Source: Microcaldota archaeon
Lineage (GTDB): Archaea > Micrarchaeota > Micrarchaeia > Micrarchaeales > Micrarchaeaceae
Reading direction: 5' to 3'
Length of the DNA: 62,414 nt
NCBI GenBank assembly: GCA_021807115.1
Contig: JAKAPJ010000004.1
Location: forward strand, 1-62,414
Position 1 is the stretch's first letter. Every line of letters begins with the position of its first letter. Below, piece after piece: positions 39,506 through 48,750 of this stretch. A program made the translations under genes and the position numbers. The notes below the pieces were generated by a model that saw only the letters and a program-made list of their open reading frames with translations, did no database searches and had not been told where the DNA came from.

Positions 39506-42500
39506 ATGGCAATATGGATAAATACCTTTCCTTTCAAAATAGACAGAATAGCGCGTGGCGAAAATAGGGCACAAGCAAGTGATACTCTGAACGGCAATAG
39601 GACAGCAGCACTTTCAACCATACTTTCTGCGCTTGTCCTGATCATGCTATTCGGCTCTGCATCGGCACAGATGGTGCAGAACCCTGACCCGTTCGGTTTC
39701 GCACCGGGCAACATCATGGATGTGGGCCAGACAGTGGTAGCGAACACTGTGATAAGCAACACGCCGCAGTCGGGCCCCTATACCGGAAACTGGCAGTGGA
39801 TTCCACCCGTTGCAAACGGCTTCGCCCCGGGGAACACTGTTTCTAACACGCTCCCCACAACGAACAACGCGATGCCATTGTCGATAACTGCGACTAGCGA
39901 CACGCACCTCACATTGACGTTCAACGGCGTATCGTACACGGTATCTGCCGTGGGGGCAAACACTGTCGAAGGCGTATGGACCTTCAATGCATTCGCGATA
40001 GACCAGGGCACAAGTTCCGTATCATCGACAAACACGCTGCAAATAAACGCGGCGCCTTACATTTCATCGGTATCACCAAGCGGCGCCCAAATCCTCGACC
40101 TGGGCCAGACCGCAGTATTCAACGTGGTGCTCAACGGGGGGACGGGTCCGTTCACGTTCAACCTGGTGTACAACAACAACGGCATTGTCGCCAACACCAT
40201 AACTGGCATAGCAGTAGGGGGATCCGCGCGCTTGCCATTCACGCCTACAATCCCCACCCATTATTATTTCCAAGTTGCTGGCAACGATATTGGCACCCCA
40301 GTCAACTTCGGCTTTGGGACAGCGCCACAATTTGTGACAAACACAATGACTGTAGGAAGCGCGCCCCAATACGTGGCCTTTAATCCCGCTAGCACACTCG
40401 CGTATGTAGTAAACTACGGGTCCAACACGGTGAACGTCATAAATCTGAAAACTAGCGCCATAATCAACACCATAGCCGTTGGCGGCGACCCGTACGCGGC
40501 TGTCTTCAACTCCACAGGCACACTCGCGTATGTCACGAACCAGGGTTCCGACACCGTGAGCGTCATAAACCCTGCAACCAACACTGTAATCAACACCATA
40601 ACGGTTGGCACCGGCCCGGAGGGAGTGGCGTTCAACCCGTCCGGCACACTCGCGTATGTAGTAAACTACGGGTCCAACACGGTGAACGTCATAAACCCGA
40701 TAACTAGCGCCATAATCAACACCATAGCAGTTGGCGGCAGCCCGGAGGGAGTGGCGTTCAACCCGTCCGGCACACTCGCGTATGTCACGAACTACGGGTC
40801 CAACACGGTTAATGTCATAAACCCTGCAACCAACACTGTAATCAACACCATAACGGTTGGCACCGGCCCGGAGGGAGTGGCGTTCAACCCGTCCGGCACA
40901 CTCGCGTATGTCACGAACCAGGGTTCCGACACCGTGAGCGTCATAAACCCTGCAACCAACACTGTAATCAACACCATAACGGTTGGCACCGGCCCGTACG
41001 CGGCCGTCTTCAACCCCACAGGCAGGCTCGCCTACGTGACCAACGCCAGCACAACTACGGGAGCCGCCGGAAGAGTCAGCGTGATTGATACTGCAACCAA
41101 CGCAATAATAGAGACCATGGCGGTGGGTAGCTCCCCGACCTCCATTGCGATAACGTCCGCAAGCACACTCGCGTACGTGGTCAATAACTATGGCAATACG
41201 GTCAGCATTGTCTCCACCGTGCCCTTCGGCACGGTAGAAGTGCACCCCGCCCCAACAGCCTTCCTGACCGAATCGGTCAACGCGGTAGGCACAGGCCAGC
41301 CCGATACGCTCAGCGCAAATGTGCAGGGAGGCACAGGGCCATTTACGTTCAATTACATCTACACGAACAACGGCGTATCGGCAGACTATGTAGGCAGCGG
41401 CACTAGCGCCGCCTTTGTGTTTGTCCCCGCCTCCGCCAACACCTACACATTCAATGTGATTGTGACGGACACGGCGACATCGGTGCCATACACGTTCAAC
41501 TCCGCGCCGGTCGCAGTCTCGGTGTGCAACTTCTGCGCCACCAAGGTGTTTTCAAACACCGTGCTTGACATCTCGATGGGCTATCCGATGGAGACAAACT
41601 TCATGGGAGGGGTGGCACCATACACCGTAAACGTGGCGTGGCACCTGTCCACGAACTCGCTCTTCGGAGGCAACACCACTTCGCAGACGATGTCTAGCGG
41701 CCCGGTGTACTTCTTCCCGATACCGTTCTTCCCGAATGTGTTGCTGACGATGTTCAACGGACAGAACTATTCGACGTCCCTCGTAGCGGGCCCTGGCAAC
41801 ACGATAATCGGCAACTGGATATATACGGTAACGATAAAGGATTCCGCGGGCAACACTCTCGTAATGAGCAACACGATAACCGTGGAGGATATGCCAAGGC
41901 TGGCCCCAATAGCGGTTACGCATTATAACATAGAGCGTGGCCAGTCCACGGCCATGTCGGTTGCGGTCACCGGCGGCAGCGGCAACTTCCTGTACAGATG
42001 GATGTACATGCATCCCGTGTCTTTCCCGCCCAGCTTCGCCAACGTGCCTGTCGGTTCGACATTCGCCATAAGCGGAAACACCCTCACATTCACTAGCAAC
42101 GCGCAAACAGACATGGGAGGCTACATGTTCATGGTGCAGGTAAATGACCAGAACACTCCGGTGCAGACATTCATACCGGATATGCCCGTGGCGGTTGGAG
42201 TGAGGCCCGATATAATGGGCTGTGCATCGGTATCCAACGTTGTCATGAACCCGTGCGGCAGCGTATTCTCCAACACGCTTGTTGACGGGAGCCAGCCTGC
42301 AATAACCGAGAACATGCCAATAAGCGGCGGGGCAGGCACTTACACAGTCAACCTAATCTGGACAGGGGTGCTGGGCAACCCGAACTGGGATCCGGCCAGG
42401 GGCGGAGTGTCCGGCAGCAGCGGCCCTGTGGTGCTATCTGACAATGCAGTGGACCTTACGGTGAGCAGCGTATCAAACACGGAGCTCGTTGCCAGGTTCT

Positions 42501-44143
42501 CCTACAACTCCCTGCCTATAGATATATTCAGCACAGGCACAAACGAAATATACGGCAACTACACATTCAACGTGATAGTCAGCGACAGCAGCGGCGTCGC
42601 GGCCAACACCGCATGGGCGCTCAACACCGTGATGTTCAACCCGCCATTCCGGATAGCAGTGCAGCCGGCCTTCAGCACCAACACGATAACGTTCGGCACT
42701 ATCACCAATTTCACTGCCAACGCGATAGGGGGGATCCTGCCATACACGTTCACGATAGACATGGTCAACGCAGCCACGGGTGCATTGGTGCACAGCATGC
42801 AGATGCCGCCGATGCCGTTGCCTGGCATCACATTCAGCCTCTTCGGCATGCCGCCCATACCACCAGGCACATACGCCGCCAACATATTCATAACAGACGG
42901 CGCTACGACCCCCGTTACGATAAACAGCATATACAGCAGCAACATCATAATACCCAGCATAACACAGTACAACATAAGCGGCAACACATTCACCGGAGGC
43001 CACATGACGTTCTACCCGGGGGTAAAGCCGGTAATAAACTTCAGCAACACTGATTCCAACCTAACGTTCGCGCTCGAGAACAGCAGCGCGGCATTCAACA
43101 CCACTGGGATAAAGCTGATGAACGCCAGCACTACCGTCAACAACATAGGGCTGCCAAATGGAATAAAGGAGTTCTTCGCCTCGATGAACGTCATACTGCC
43201 AGCGAATTACACCATACAGGCGAACGCCAGCATGCACTATAACTGCTCCGTACCTTCCAACGAAATATTCCCGTACATACTGAACGGCAATGTATGGGCA
43301 AAGCTGTTGAACTTCACGGTCAACTCAGGGGGGTGCTTCATAACGCTCCGCATACCCAAGGACCCTGTGCTCAGCCTGTTCACCGTTTACCAGTCCGGGC
43401 AGCCCGCATCGTCAGGAGGAGGGAGTGGGGGAGGGGGCGGCGGAGGCGGGGGCGGGGTCACGTGCCCGCCATCCTGCGGCACCGGAACATCTGTCACCAC
43501 TACAACGACGATAGCCACGACCACGGCGACGACATCCATACCGGCCCGTAACATAAATATATCCATACACACGCCTGGCACTAGGCAGATCATAAACGTT
43601 TCGCCTGGCAGGTACGTGGACATACACTTCAACAACACAGGAACCCTGGTGTCTATAATCGCGGTGGTCAACGGCTCGGTCACTGTGGTCCTCTCGAACG
43701 ACACGGCAAACTCCAGCAGGCTTGGCGTAGTGCCAACGGGCATGAGCCTGCTCAGCGCCGTAAACGTATCCGCCCAGTCCAGCGTGAACGTCACCGTCAA
43801 TGTTACACAGCGCTACAACTGCGACTACCCGCCCTCGTCAGTGGCACCTTACAGGCTCGTCAACATGACATCACTTGTAAAGATAACGCCGTTCACGGTA
43901 AATTCCACGGCATGCACGGTGGCGTTCCTTGTGCCGAAGGATCCGGTGGTGATGCTTCTCTCCAACTACACCGCACCGCTTACTTCTACAACCGTGGCAC
44001 CCACAACGACGGTGCAGGCAAACGCCACTACGACGATAGTACCCACCCCGGCGGCGAACAGCGGCTTCCCGTGGTGGATAGTGGCTGTGGTAATAGTGGC
44101 GGCGGCAGTAGCATATTTCGTCCTGCACAGGCGCAGCAAATAG
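39506..44143 (+). CDS. Giant surface protein with YVTN propeller and C-terminal anchor
   Basis: 1545 residues. A signal sequence (about 33-55, TAALSTILSALVLIMLFGSA, cut near ASA-Q) is followed by a beta-sandwich module, seven YVTN-type blades (about 283-575, each LAYVTNxGSxTVxVINPxT), several PKD/Ig-like modules, and near the end two copies of a ~130-residue domain (sharing YNCSVPSNEIFPYIL / YNCDYPPSSVAPYRL and IPKDPVLSLF / VPKDPVVMLL). Thr-rich stalks (TTTTTIATTTATT) precede the C-terminal helix PWWIVAVVIVAAAVAYFVL with a basic tail. Very many Asn sequons. Likely an S-layer or adhesion protein. AATAATATATTCC near 39461-39473 is the promoter candidate. Confidence 0.85.
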   Translation: MAIWINTFPFKIDRIARGENRAQASDTLNGNRTAALSTILSALVLIMLFGSASAQMVQNPDPFGFAPGNIMDVGQTVVANTVISNTPQSGPYTGNWQWIPPVANGFAPGNTVSNTLPTTNNAMPLSITATSDTHLTLTFNGVSYTVSAVGANTVEGVWTFNAFAIDQGTSSVSSTNTLQINAAPYISSVSPSGAQILDLGQTAVFNVVLNGGTGPFTFNLVYNNNGIVANTITGIAVGGSARLPFTPTIPTHYYFQVAGNDIGTPVNFGFGTAPQFVTNTMTVGSAPQYVAFNPASTLAYVVNYGSNTVNVINLKTSAIINTIAVGGDPYAAVFNSTGTLAYVTNQGSDTVSVINPATNTVINTITVGTGPEGVAFNPSGTLAYVVNYGSNTVNVINPITSAIINTIAVGGSPEGVAFNPSGTLAYVTNYGSNTVNVINPATNTVINTITVGTGPEGVAFNPSGTLAYVTNQGSDTVSVINPATNTVINTITVGTGPYAAVFNPTGRLAYVTNASTTTGAAGRVSVIDTATNAIIETMAVGSSPTSIAITSASTLAYVVNNYGNTVSIVSTVPFGTVEVHPAPTAFLTESVNAVGTGQPDTLSANVQGGTGPFTFNYIYTNNGVSADYVGSGTSAAFVFVPASANTYTFNVIVTDTATSVPYTFNSAPVAVSVCNFCATKVFSNTVLDISMGYPMETNFMGGVAPYTVNVAWHLSTNSLFGGNTTSQTMSSGPVYFFPIPFFPNVLLTMFNGQNYSTSLVAGPGNTIIGNWIYTVTIKDSAGNTLVMSNTITVEDMPRLAPIAVTHYNIERGQSTAMSVAVTGGSGNFLYRWMYMHPVSFPPSFANVPVGSTFAISGNTLTFTSNAQTDMGGYMFMVQVNDQNTPVQTFIPDMPVAVGVRPDIMGCASVSNVVMNPCGSVFSNTLVDGSQPAITENMPISGGAGTYTVNLIWTGVLGNPNWDPARGGVSGSSGPVVLSDNAVDLTVSSVSNTELVARFSYNSLPIDIFSTGTNEIYGNYTFNVIVSDSSGVAANTAWALNTVMFNPPFRIAVQPAFSTNTITFGTITNFTANAIGGILPYTFTIDMVNAATGALVHSMQMPPMPLPGITFSLFGMPPIPPGTYAANIFITDGATTPVTINSIYSSNIIIPSITQYNISGNTFTGGHMTFYPGVKPVINFSNTDSNLTFALENSSAAFNTTGIKLMNASTTVNNIGLPNGIKEFFASMNVILPANYTIQANASMHYNCSVPSNEIFPYILNGNVWAKLLNFTVNSGGCFITLRIPKDPVLSLFTVYQSGQPASSGGGSGGGGGGGGGGVTCPPSCGTGTSVTTTTTIATTTATTSIPARNINISIHTPGTRQIINVSPGRYVDIHFNNTGTLVSIIAVVNGSVTVVLSNDTANSSRLGVVPTGMSLLSAVNVSAQSSVNVTVNVTQRYNCDYPPSSVAPYRLVNMTSLVKITPFTVNSTACTVAFLVPKDPVVMLLSNYTAPLTSTTVAPTTTVQANATTTIVPTPAANSGFPWWIVAVVIVAAAVAYFVLHRRSK
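40352..41232 (+). repeat. Seven in-frame YVTN-blade repeats, unit 126 bp
   Basis: Units begin at 40352, 40478, 40604, 40730, 40856, 40982 and 41123; the first five are exactly 126 bp (42 codons), the sixth is 141 bp with a 5-codon insertion, and the seventh is diverged. Units 2 to 5 share long identical DNA stretches, including silent positions, so they were copied or homogenised recently. Seven units equal one seven-bladed propeller. Confidence 0.9.
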
Positions 44144-44345
44144 TGCCAGGTCTGAATCCAAAACCCGCAAGGCGACGCAGCCTGCACGGCTGCAAAAGTT
44201 GCGACGTGCGGGTGGATTTGCGCAAGAAACTCCCTGGTTCATGTTGCATCCTGATTATTGATGCCATCCTGATGCCAGGGCTACCGTTGCATATGCATTA
44301 AGTATTAAAAGATGTTTTAGCGCTAACATAATCAAGGTTGGTAGA

Positions 44346-45101
44346 TTGGCAGGGGAGGTTGATACGCACGCGGATGCGCGCCTGAAAACAGGGATTGCGG
44401 GGCTCGACGAGATGCTCTTCGGAGGCATACCCATGCAAAACCAGGTAGTCATAGCAGGCGGGCCAGGATCTGGTAAATCGCTGCTATGCTTCGAGGTGCT
44501 CTACAACTGCGCGCGCTCTGGCGTGCCGGCGGCGTTCATAACATTCGAGGATCGCCCAGAGGACGTGCTCAAGAATGCAAAGGAGGCATTCCGGGACTTC
44601 GGCGACATAGACGGGCTGGTGGACGACGGCATGCTGAACGTGTGCGAGGAGGGGTTGCCAATAAAGGCGATAGACAGGGAGAAGGACAGCATGACCTCCT
44701 TCGGCAAGATAATATCGGACATGGAAGGAATGATAAGGGACACGAAGGCGCGGTGCGTGGCGCTTGATTCCATATCGCTACTGCAACTCGTGTTCCCGGG
44801 CACGAACACCCTGAGCTATAGGCGATCCATAGTCTCGCTGACAGCAAGCCTCAGGAAGATGGGGGTAACGGCGCTCCTCACCACTGAAATGTCATATGCG
44901 GACATGGATAGGGAGGGCTTCTCGCCGGAATTTTTCGTATTTGACGGCATAATATCGCTGCAGAAGAACTCGAAGAGCGATCGGCGGGAGTTTGGCATGG
45001 AGATAATCAAAATGAGAGGCACGAACCACAGCACGGCGTTCGCGCCGTATGAAATTACCCCTTCTGGTTTCAAGGTCAAGCCGTCGCCCGTGGGGGTGTG
45101 A
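44346..45101 (+). CDS. KaiC/RadA-like ATPase, single domain
   Basis: 251 residues of the archaeal KaiC family. Walker A GGPGSGKSLL, preceded by the family opening LKTGIAGLDEMLFGGIP; the Walker B strand is ARCVALDSISLLQL; the C-terminal strand MEIIKMRGTNHSTAFAPYEI is diagnostic of KaiC-like ATPases. These act as signalling or assembly ATPases, often near surface-structure genes. TTG start after GGTTGGTAGA; no ATG is available before the motif. The next gene, a Cys-rich surface protein, starts within two bases of its stop, so they are coupled. The 200 bases upstream of this gene contain no recognised feature. Confidence 0.88.
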   Translation: MAGEVDTHADARLKTGIAGLDEMLFGGIPMQNQVVIAGGPGSGKSLLCFEVLYNCARSGVPAAFITFEDRPEDVLKNAKEAFRDFGDIDGLVDDGMLNVCEEGLPIKAIDREKDSMTSFGKIISDMEGMIRDTKARCVALDSISLLQLVFPGTNTLSYRRSIVSLTASLRKMGVTALLTTEMSYADMDREGFSPEFFVFDGIISLQKNSKSDRREFGMEIIKMRGTNHSTAFAPYEITPSGFKVKPSPVGV

Positions 45102-45103
45102 GG

Positions 45104-45919
45104 ATGGCGCGCGGAACTGACGGTAACTCTGTTGGGCCACAGCAGCAAGCCATGGCGGGCCAGGGCGGCCTGGACCTGAGCCAGAGGGAAAAAATAACGC
45201 TCATGCTGCTGCTGATGGGGCTGCTGCTGGTTGTGGCAGGGGCGCTGACGGTGGTGTCTGGGTTTTCCGCAGGCCACTTTAACCCCGGTTCGGCAGATTG
45301 CGCAAGCTATCCGTTCCTTTCAGAACAGTACAGCTGCATATACGACAAGGCAAACGCCACGGGGAACCTTTCGATGTGCAGCATGCTTACCAGCAACCAG
45401 CGGTATTCATGCGTGGAGAATGTTGCAAAGAATTACCGGAACATAAGTGCGTGCTCGCTGATAAACATTACGTACCCGGAGTATTATTCATGCGTCATGA
45501 CGATTATTCCGCTAACAGGCACCAACTACAGCCTCTGCCAGGCCATGCACTCGCCAGAAGACCTGTACTGCATGTACACCTTCCTTGCCAGGCTGAACTT
45601 TTCAAGCCAGCAGGGCTGCATGTCAATCTCGAACACCACAATAAGCGCACAGTGCGCCAGCATATACTACTTTGAGAATGCGGTAAGGCACTCCGACCCG
45701 TCGTACTGCTATAGCCTCGCCAGCTCAGAGAACAGGACACTCCTTTACGCAGTGGAGCAGTACTACAGCCCGATAAACAGCAGTGCTGGGGCTGGGAACA
45801 TGACAGTTTCGGCACTCGCAGCCGCGCAGCTTAACATGTCTCCGAGGCAGTACTGCCAATACCGGCTTGGCGTATGCAAGCTGTCTTATAGCCAAGTAAG
45901 CGGAGTGACCTGCAGTTAG
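45104..45919 (+). CDS. Cys-rich, N-terminally anchored surface protein
   Basis: 271 residues. After a 30-residue Gln/Gly-rich cytoplasmic tail, one helix (ITLMLLLMGLLLVVAGALTV) anchors the protein; the remaining ~215 residues lie outside. That domain has about sixteen Cys in short repeats of form C-x(n)-Y-x-C: CASYPFLSEQYSCIYDKA, CSMLTSNQRYSCVENVA, CSLINITYPEYYSCVM, CQAMHSPEDLYCMYTF. Each unit resembles a small helical hairpin clamped by disulfides. Asn sequons are frequent. A disulfide-stabilised outer domain fits an acidic or extreme habitat. Family unknown to me. Start at 45104 is two bases after the KaiC stop; GGGGTGTGAGG serves as ribosome site. Confidence 0.7.
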   Translation: MARGTDGNSVGPQQQAMAGQGGLDLSQREKITLMLLLMGLLLVVAGALTVVSGFSAGHFNPGSADCASYPFLSEQYSCIYDKANATGNLSMCSMLTSNQRYSCVENVAKNYRNISACSLINITYPEYYSCVMTIIPLTGTNYSLCQAMHSPEDLYCMYTFLARLNFSSQQGCMSISNTTISAQCASIYYFENAVRHSDPSYCYSLASSENRTLLYAVEQYYSPINSSAGAGNMTVSALAAAQLNMSPRQYCQYRLGVCKLSYSQVSGVTCS

Positions 45920-45942
45920 AGGGGGAGGATCGTTGGGATTGC

Positions 45943-47346
45943 ATGACAAGGAAAAAGGCGGGCGGCTGGATAGTTTCGTCAGTGAAAATCGCACCGAATC
46001 CGGTTAACAACACGTACAGGTTGGTGTCAGCTGGCGGCGTTAGGAGCGTGCGTAGCCCAATTTTGCTTGAGGTGCTGGACAGGGTGGATATCGGCAGTAC
46101 GGAAGGCGAAGGGCAGGTGGCCGTTGCCGGCAGGGCCGCCAAAAAGGAGTATAGGATGGTAATGGATGGGTTGGTGGACGATAGCGGGATAGTGAGGAAT
46201 GCCCGGGACGCTGGCAAAAGCGGCATTGATGACCTTGATGTGGTGACGCGCGCCATGATGCCGAACATAGTGGGGGCGGCTGCGGAAGTCGTCAGGAGCC
46301 TGCTGTCCGGTGCGCCGGTGATGGTGAGGTTCCACAACGACTGCGACGGGGCCAGCGGCGCCGTAGGGCTGTTTGATGCGATATCCAGCCTGCAGGGCAG
46401 GACGGGCCTGGAGGACATGAACATGGCATGGCAGATGAACAGGAGCATAGCCTACAGCAATGACCTGGCGCAGTCGGATCGGCTGGTGTTCAATTCCTAC
46501 TCCTCGGTGGAGATGCCGCTCGTGCTCATAACGGATTTCGGCACGTCGCAGGAAAGCGAGGCGGCCATATCAGCCTACAAAGGCGTCTACAATTTCGTTT
46601 GGCTCGACCACCATCCCATCTACGCTGGGTTCCCGAAGGGGGACATACCATTTTACATTAACCCGTGGGACTTCGGCGGGAACTCGGACTACACCGCAGG
46701 GTTCCTTGCTGGCACGTTCGCCGAAGTGATGGCGCCCATAAGCGCGGCGGCGGTAAAGCGGGCTTCGCTCATAGGCGATTACAGCACCTATGCGGACAGG
46801 GAGGACGCTAGGTCCGTTAGGATATCCGCGGTGCTAGACTACATGACAGGGAAGAAGGAGTTTCAGGACAACGTGACGCCAAAATACATGAGATCGGTGA
46901 TAGAGGATGATGGTAAGCTCATGGAGATGTTCGGATATGTGACAAACATGTTTAACGAGTCCATAGAGGTAGGGCTGAAGAACGTCAAACATTACAGGAC
47001 CAGGGATAACGTAGGTGTCCATGTGCTGGACTTTGCGCACATTGCGGCCATGGGGGACGAGTACCCGTTGCCAGGCAGGTATTCATCGAAACTGCATGAG
47101 CGGATGGAGGCGCTGAATGGGGATAGGACAGTGACCGTGGTGCACTACGGCAGCTATATCTCGGTAAGGGTGTCCAGAGGGATATCGGAGTGGTTTGGCC
47201 TGCTGGGGAGGATGGAAATCGCAAAGGGGTCATCGGACTGCATATACTCATTCGGGGGGCACAATTCGGCGGCCAGCGTTAGGTCCGACAAGGACCACAT
47301 AGCGACCGCGCTCAGGCACCTGCTGAGCGCGATGGGGGTGCCTTAG
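45943..47346 (+). CDS. DHH-superfamily phosphoesterase (RecJ/GAN-like)
   Basis: 467 residues. The DHH metal sites appear in order: VMVRFHNDCDGASGAVGLFD, VLITDFGTSQESE, FVWLDHHPIYAG, and further on GDYSTYADREDAR; the DHHA1 domain ends with YSFGGHNSAASVR, matching GGH. Archaeal DHH proteins of this size include RecJ-like nucleases (GAN, which binds GINS) and nano-RNases or oligonucleotide phosphodiesterases. The 130-residue N-terminal region (SSVKIAPNPVNNTYRLVSAG) is not recognised, and the DHH core begins only at residue ~125. It ends overlapping the converging RfcL gene by 35 bases. Confidence 0.83.
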   Translation: MTRKKAGGWIVSSVKIAPNPVNNTYRLVSAGGVRSVRSPILLEVLDRVDIGSTEGEGQVAVAGRAAKKEYRMVMDGLVDDSGIVRNARDAGKSGIDDLDVVTRAMMPNIVGAAAEVVRSLLSGAPVMVRFHNDCDGASGAVGLFDAISSLQGRTGLEDMNMAWQMNRSIAYSNDLAQSDRLVFNSYSSVEMPLVLITDFGTSQESEAAISAYKGVYNFVWLDHHPIYAGFPKGDIPFYINPWDFGGNSDYTAGFLAGTFAEVMAPISAAAVKRASLIGDYSTYADREDARSVRISAVLDYMTGKKEFQDNVTPKYMRSVIEDDGKLMEMFGYVTNMFNESIEVGLKNVKHYRTRDNVGVHVLDFAHIAAMGDEYPLPGRYSSKLHERMEALNGDRTVTVVHYGSYISVRVSRGISEWFGLLGRMEIAKGSSDCIYSFGGHNSAASVRSDKDHIATALRHLLSAMGVP

Positions 47347-48568
47347 AAGACGCATTGGCCACAAGCCAGTCCACCTCCTTTGGTTCCAGCCCGTATGTGC
47401 GCATGAAAAAGTCGTACACGCCCTCGTCCTTCCCCTTCCCCAGCGACATCTCTGCCATGTCGGCAAGTACTACTATCTCCGCGTCCCTTATGCGGCGCAC
47501 CCCGAAGTGGATGTGCTTGCGGAGCCTGGAGGCTATCTCGTAGCTTGCGCCGCGGCTCTCCTTTGTCCCGCTCAGCACCTTTACCGTCTTTGGGAACGTA
47601 TACTGCCTTGACTTATCGGGATAGCTGGTCTTGGAGAGCGCCACGCCGCTGGACATCATCACGTTCATGTAGCGCCAATACGTGTAGTACTGGGAGCGGG
47701 AGGCCCTGCTTGCGAATATGGTGGCCTCGGAGAGTGACTGGTAGGCGGCGCAGATGTCAACCGCTGCACTGTACCTCTTGGGTATGTTCTCGTCAATCCA
47801 CTTGGCCAGAAGGTCGTTGGAGACATCGGTGTTCGCCGTGGCAATGAGCGGCGATGAGAACGTATTCGAGGAAAATATGCGGTCCAGCGTGTCGAATATG
47901 GCAATCCTCCTATCCCGCACGCCTATTGCGTCTATGGCGGCCTGGGGCGCGCCGTCGAGCGCTATTATGTCGTTTATTGCGCTCCTGGCATCCCCTTTTG
48001 AAGTATTCGCTATGGTATCCACCGATTCCTTCACCACATCGAGATGGTTGCGCCTTATGAAACGCCGTAGTATCTCGGATATCACGGGCGGGGGCAGCTT
48101 CCTGAACTCGATCGGCTCCGTGGTCAGCCTTAGGAAGGTTATGTTCTTGTGCCAGCGGTTGTTTGCTATGAACACTATTGGGCTCTTGGACGTTGACATT
48201 ATGCTGGATATCGCGGAACTCGCGCCTTTGTCGAGCTTTGGCGCAAGCTCGTCGATCTCGTCAAGAAGTATCATGTTCTTTTTGCCGAATATGGTCCTGG
48301 ACTGCGAAGCCGCAACAAGCAGTTTGTCTATGGATTCCTTGTCCCGATAGTCGCTCGCGTTCATCTCCACGACGTTCCAGCCGTGCTCCTGCGCCATGAG
48401 GCGGGCGGCCATGGACTTGCCGGTCCCGGGGGGGCCGAACAGCATCAGCGGCTTGCGCTTGGCGCCTGCGTCGATTCCGGCGGCGTACGCCCTGAGTGCT
48501 GACACCCCCAGGTCGTTGCCCAGCACCGCATCAAGGCTGCCCTCCACGTGCTCGTCCTCTGCAGTCAT
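47312..48568 (-). CDS. rfcL: Clamp loader large subunit (RfcL)
   Basis: 418 residues of the AAA+ clamp loader family: Walker A LMLFGPPGTGKSMA, Walker B NMILLDEIDELAPK, sensor 1 PIVFIANNRWHK, and the lid region SKGDARSAINDI. It opens the PCNA clamp with RfcS and loads it at primer ends. Archaeal RfcL is usually 470-500 residues and ends in a PCNA-binding box (QxxLxxFF); here the C terminus is short (ASSKAPPSRSAGA) and I see no such box. The GTGGACGC before the ATG at 48568 is the ribosome site. An inverted repeat surrounds its TATA box (48609-48640). Confidence 0.88.
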   Translation of the reverse strand: MTAEDEHVEGSLDAVLGNDLGVSALRAYAAGIDAGAKRKPLMLFGPPGTGKSMAARLMAQEHGWNVVEMNASDYRDKESIDKLLVAASQSRTIFGKKNMILLDEIDELAPKLDKGASSAISSIMSTSKSPIVFIANNRWHKNITFLRLTTEPIEFRKLPPPVISEILRRFIRRNHLDVVKESVDTIANTSKGDARSAINDIIALDGAPQAAIDAIGVRDRRIAIFDTLDRIFSSNTFSSPLIATANTDVSNDLLAKWIDENIPKRYSAAVDICAAYQSLSEATIFASRASRSQYYTYWRYMNVMMSSGVALSKTSYPDKSRQYTFPKTVKVLSGTKESRGASYEIASRLRKHIHFGVRRIRDAEIVVLADMAEMSLGKGKDEGVYDFFMRTYGLEPKEVDWLVANASSKAPPSRSAGA

Positions 48569-48608
48569 GCGTCCACCATGTCACCGTCACAAAACACGCT
48601 GAGCAATC

Positions 48609-48640
48609 CTATTGCCTTAAATATTTAGATATGGCAATAG
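48609..48640. promoter_or_regulatory. Inverted repeat flanking the rfcL TATA box
   Basis: CTATTGCC (48609-48616) and GGCAATAG (48633-48640) are exact inverted complements, enclosing TTAAATATTTAGATAT, which on the minus strand contains the TATA element for rfcL. This is a candidate operator. A second AT-rich stretch (AAGATATTTAAAC near 48670, ATTAATTAATACG near 48697) probably serves the divergent prenyltransferase gene. Confidence 0.45.
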
Positions 48641-48750
48641 TCCAGATGTTTAATGGCAGATAGGGTATAAAAAGATATTTAAACAATATTGCACATTAAT
48701 TAATACGCCCCAGGCTCTTGTCAGGCAGGGGGAGTTGGCAGGTCGTACTT

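Noticed and set aside
40352-41232. CRISPR-like regular spacing of repeats
   Set aside because: The repeats are 126 bp, coding, in frame and directly joined with no spacers.
40073-41245. A 390-codon minus-strand frame over the propeller repeats
   Set aside because: It is open only because the repeated DNA lacks stops on that strand; its product would be repetitive Tyr/Arg/Cys-rich sequence.
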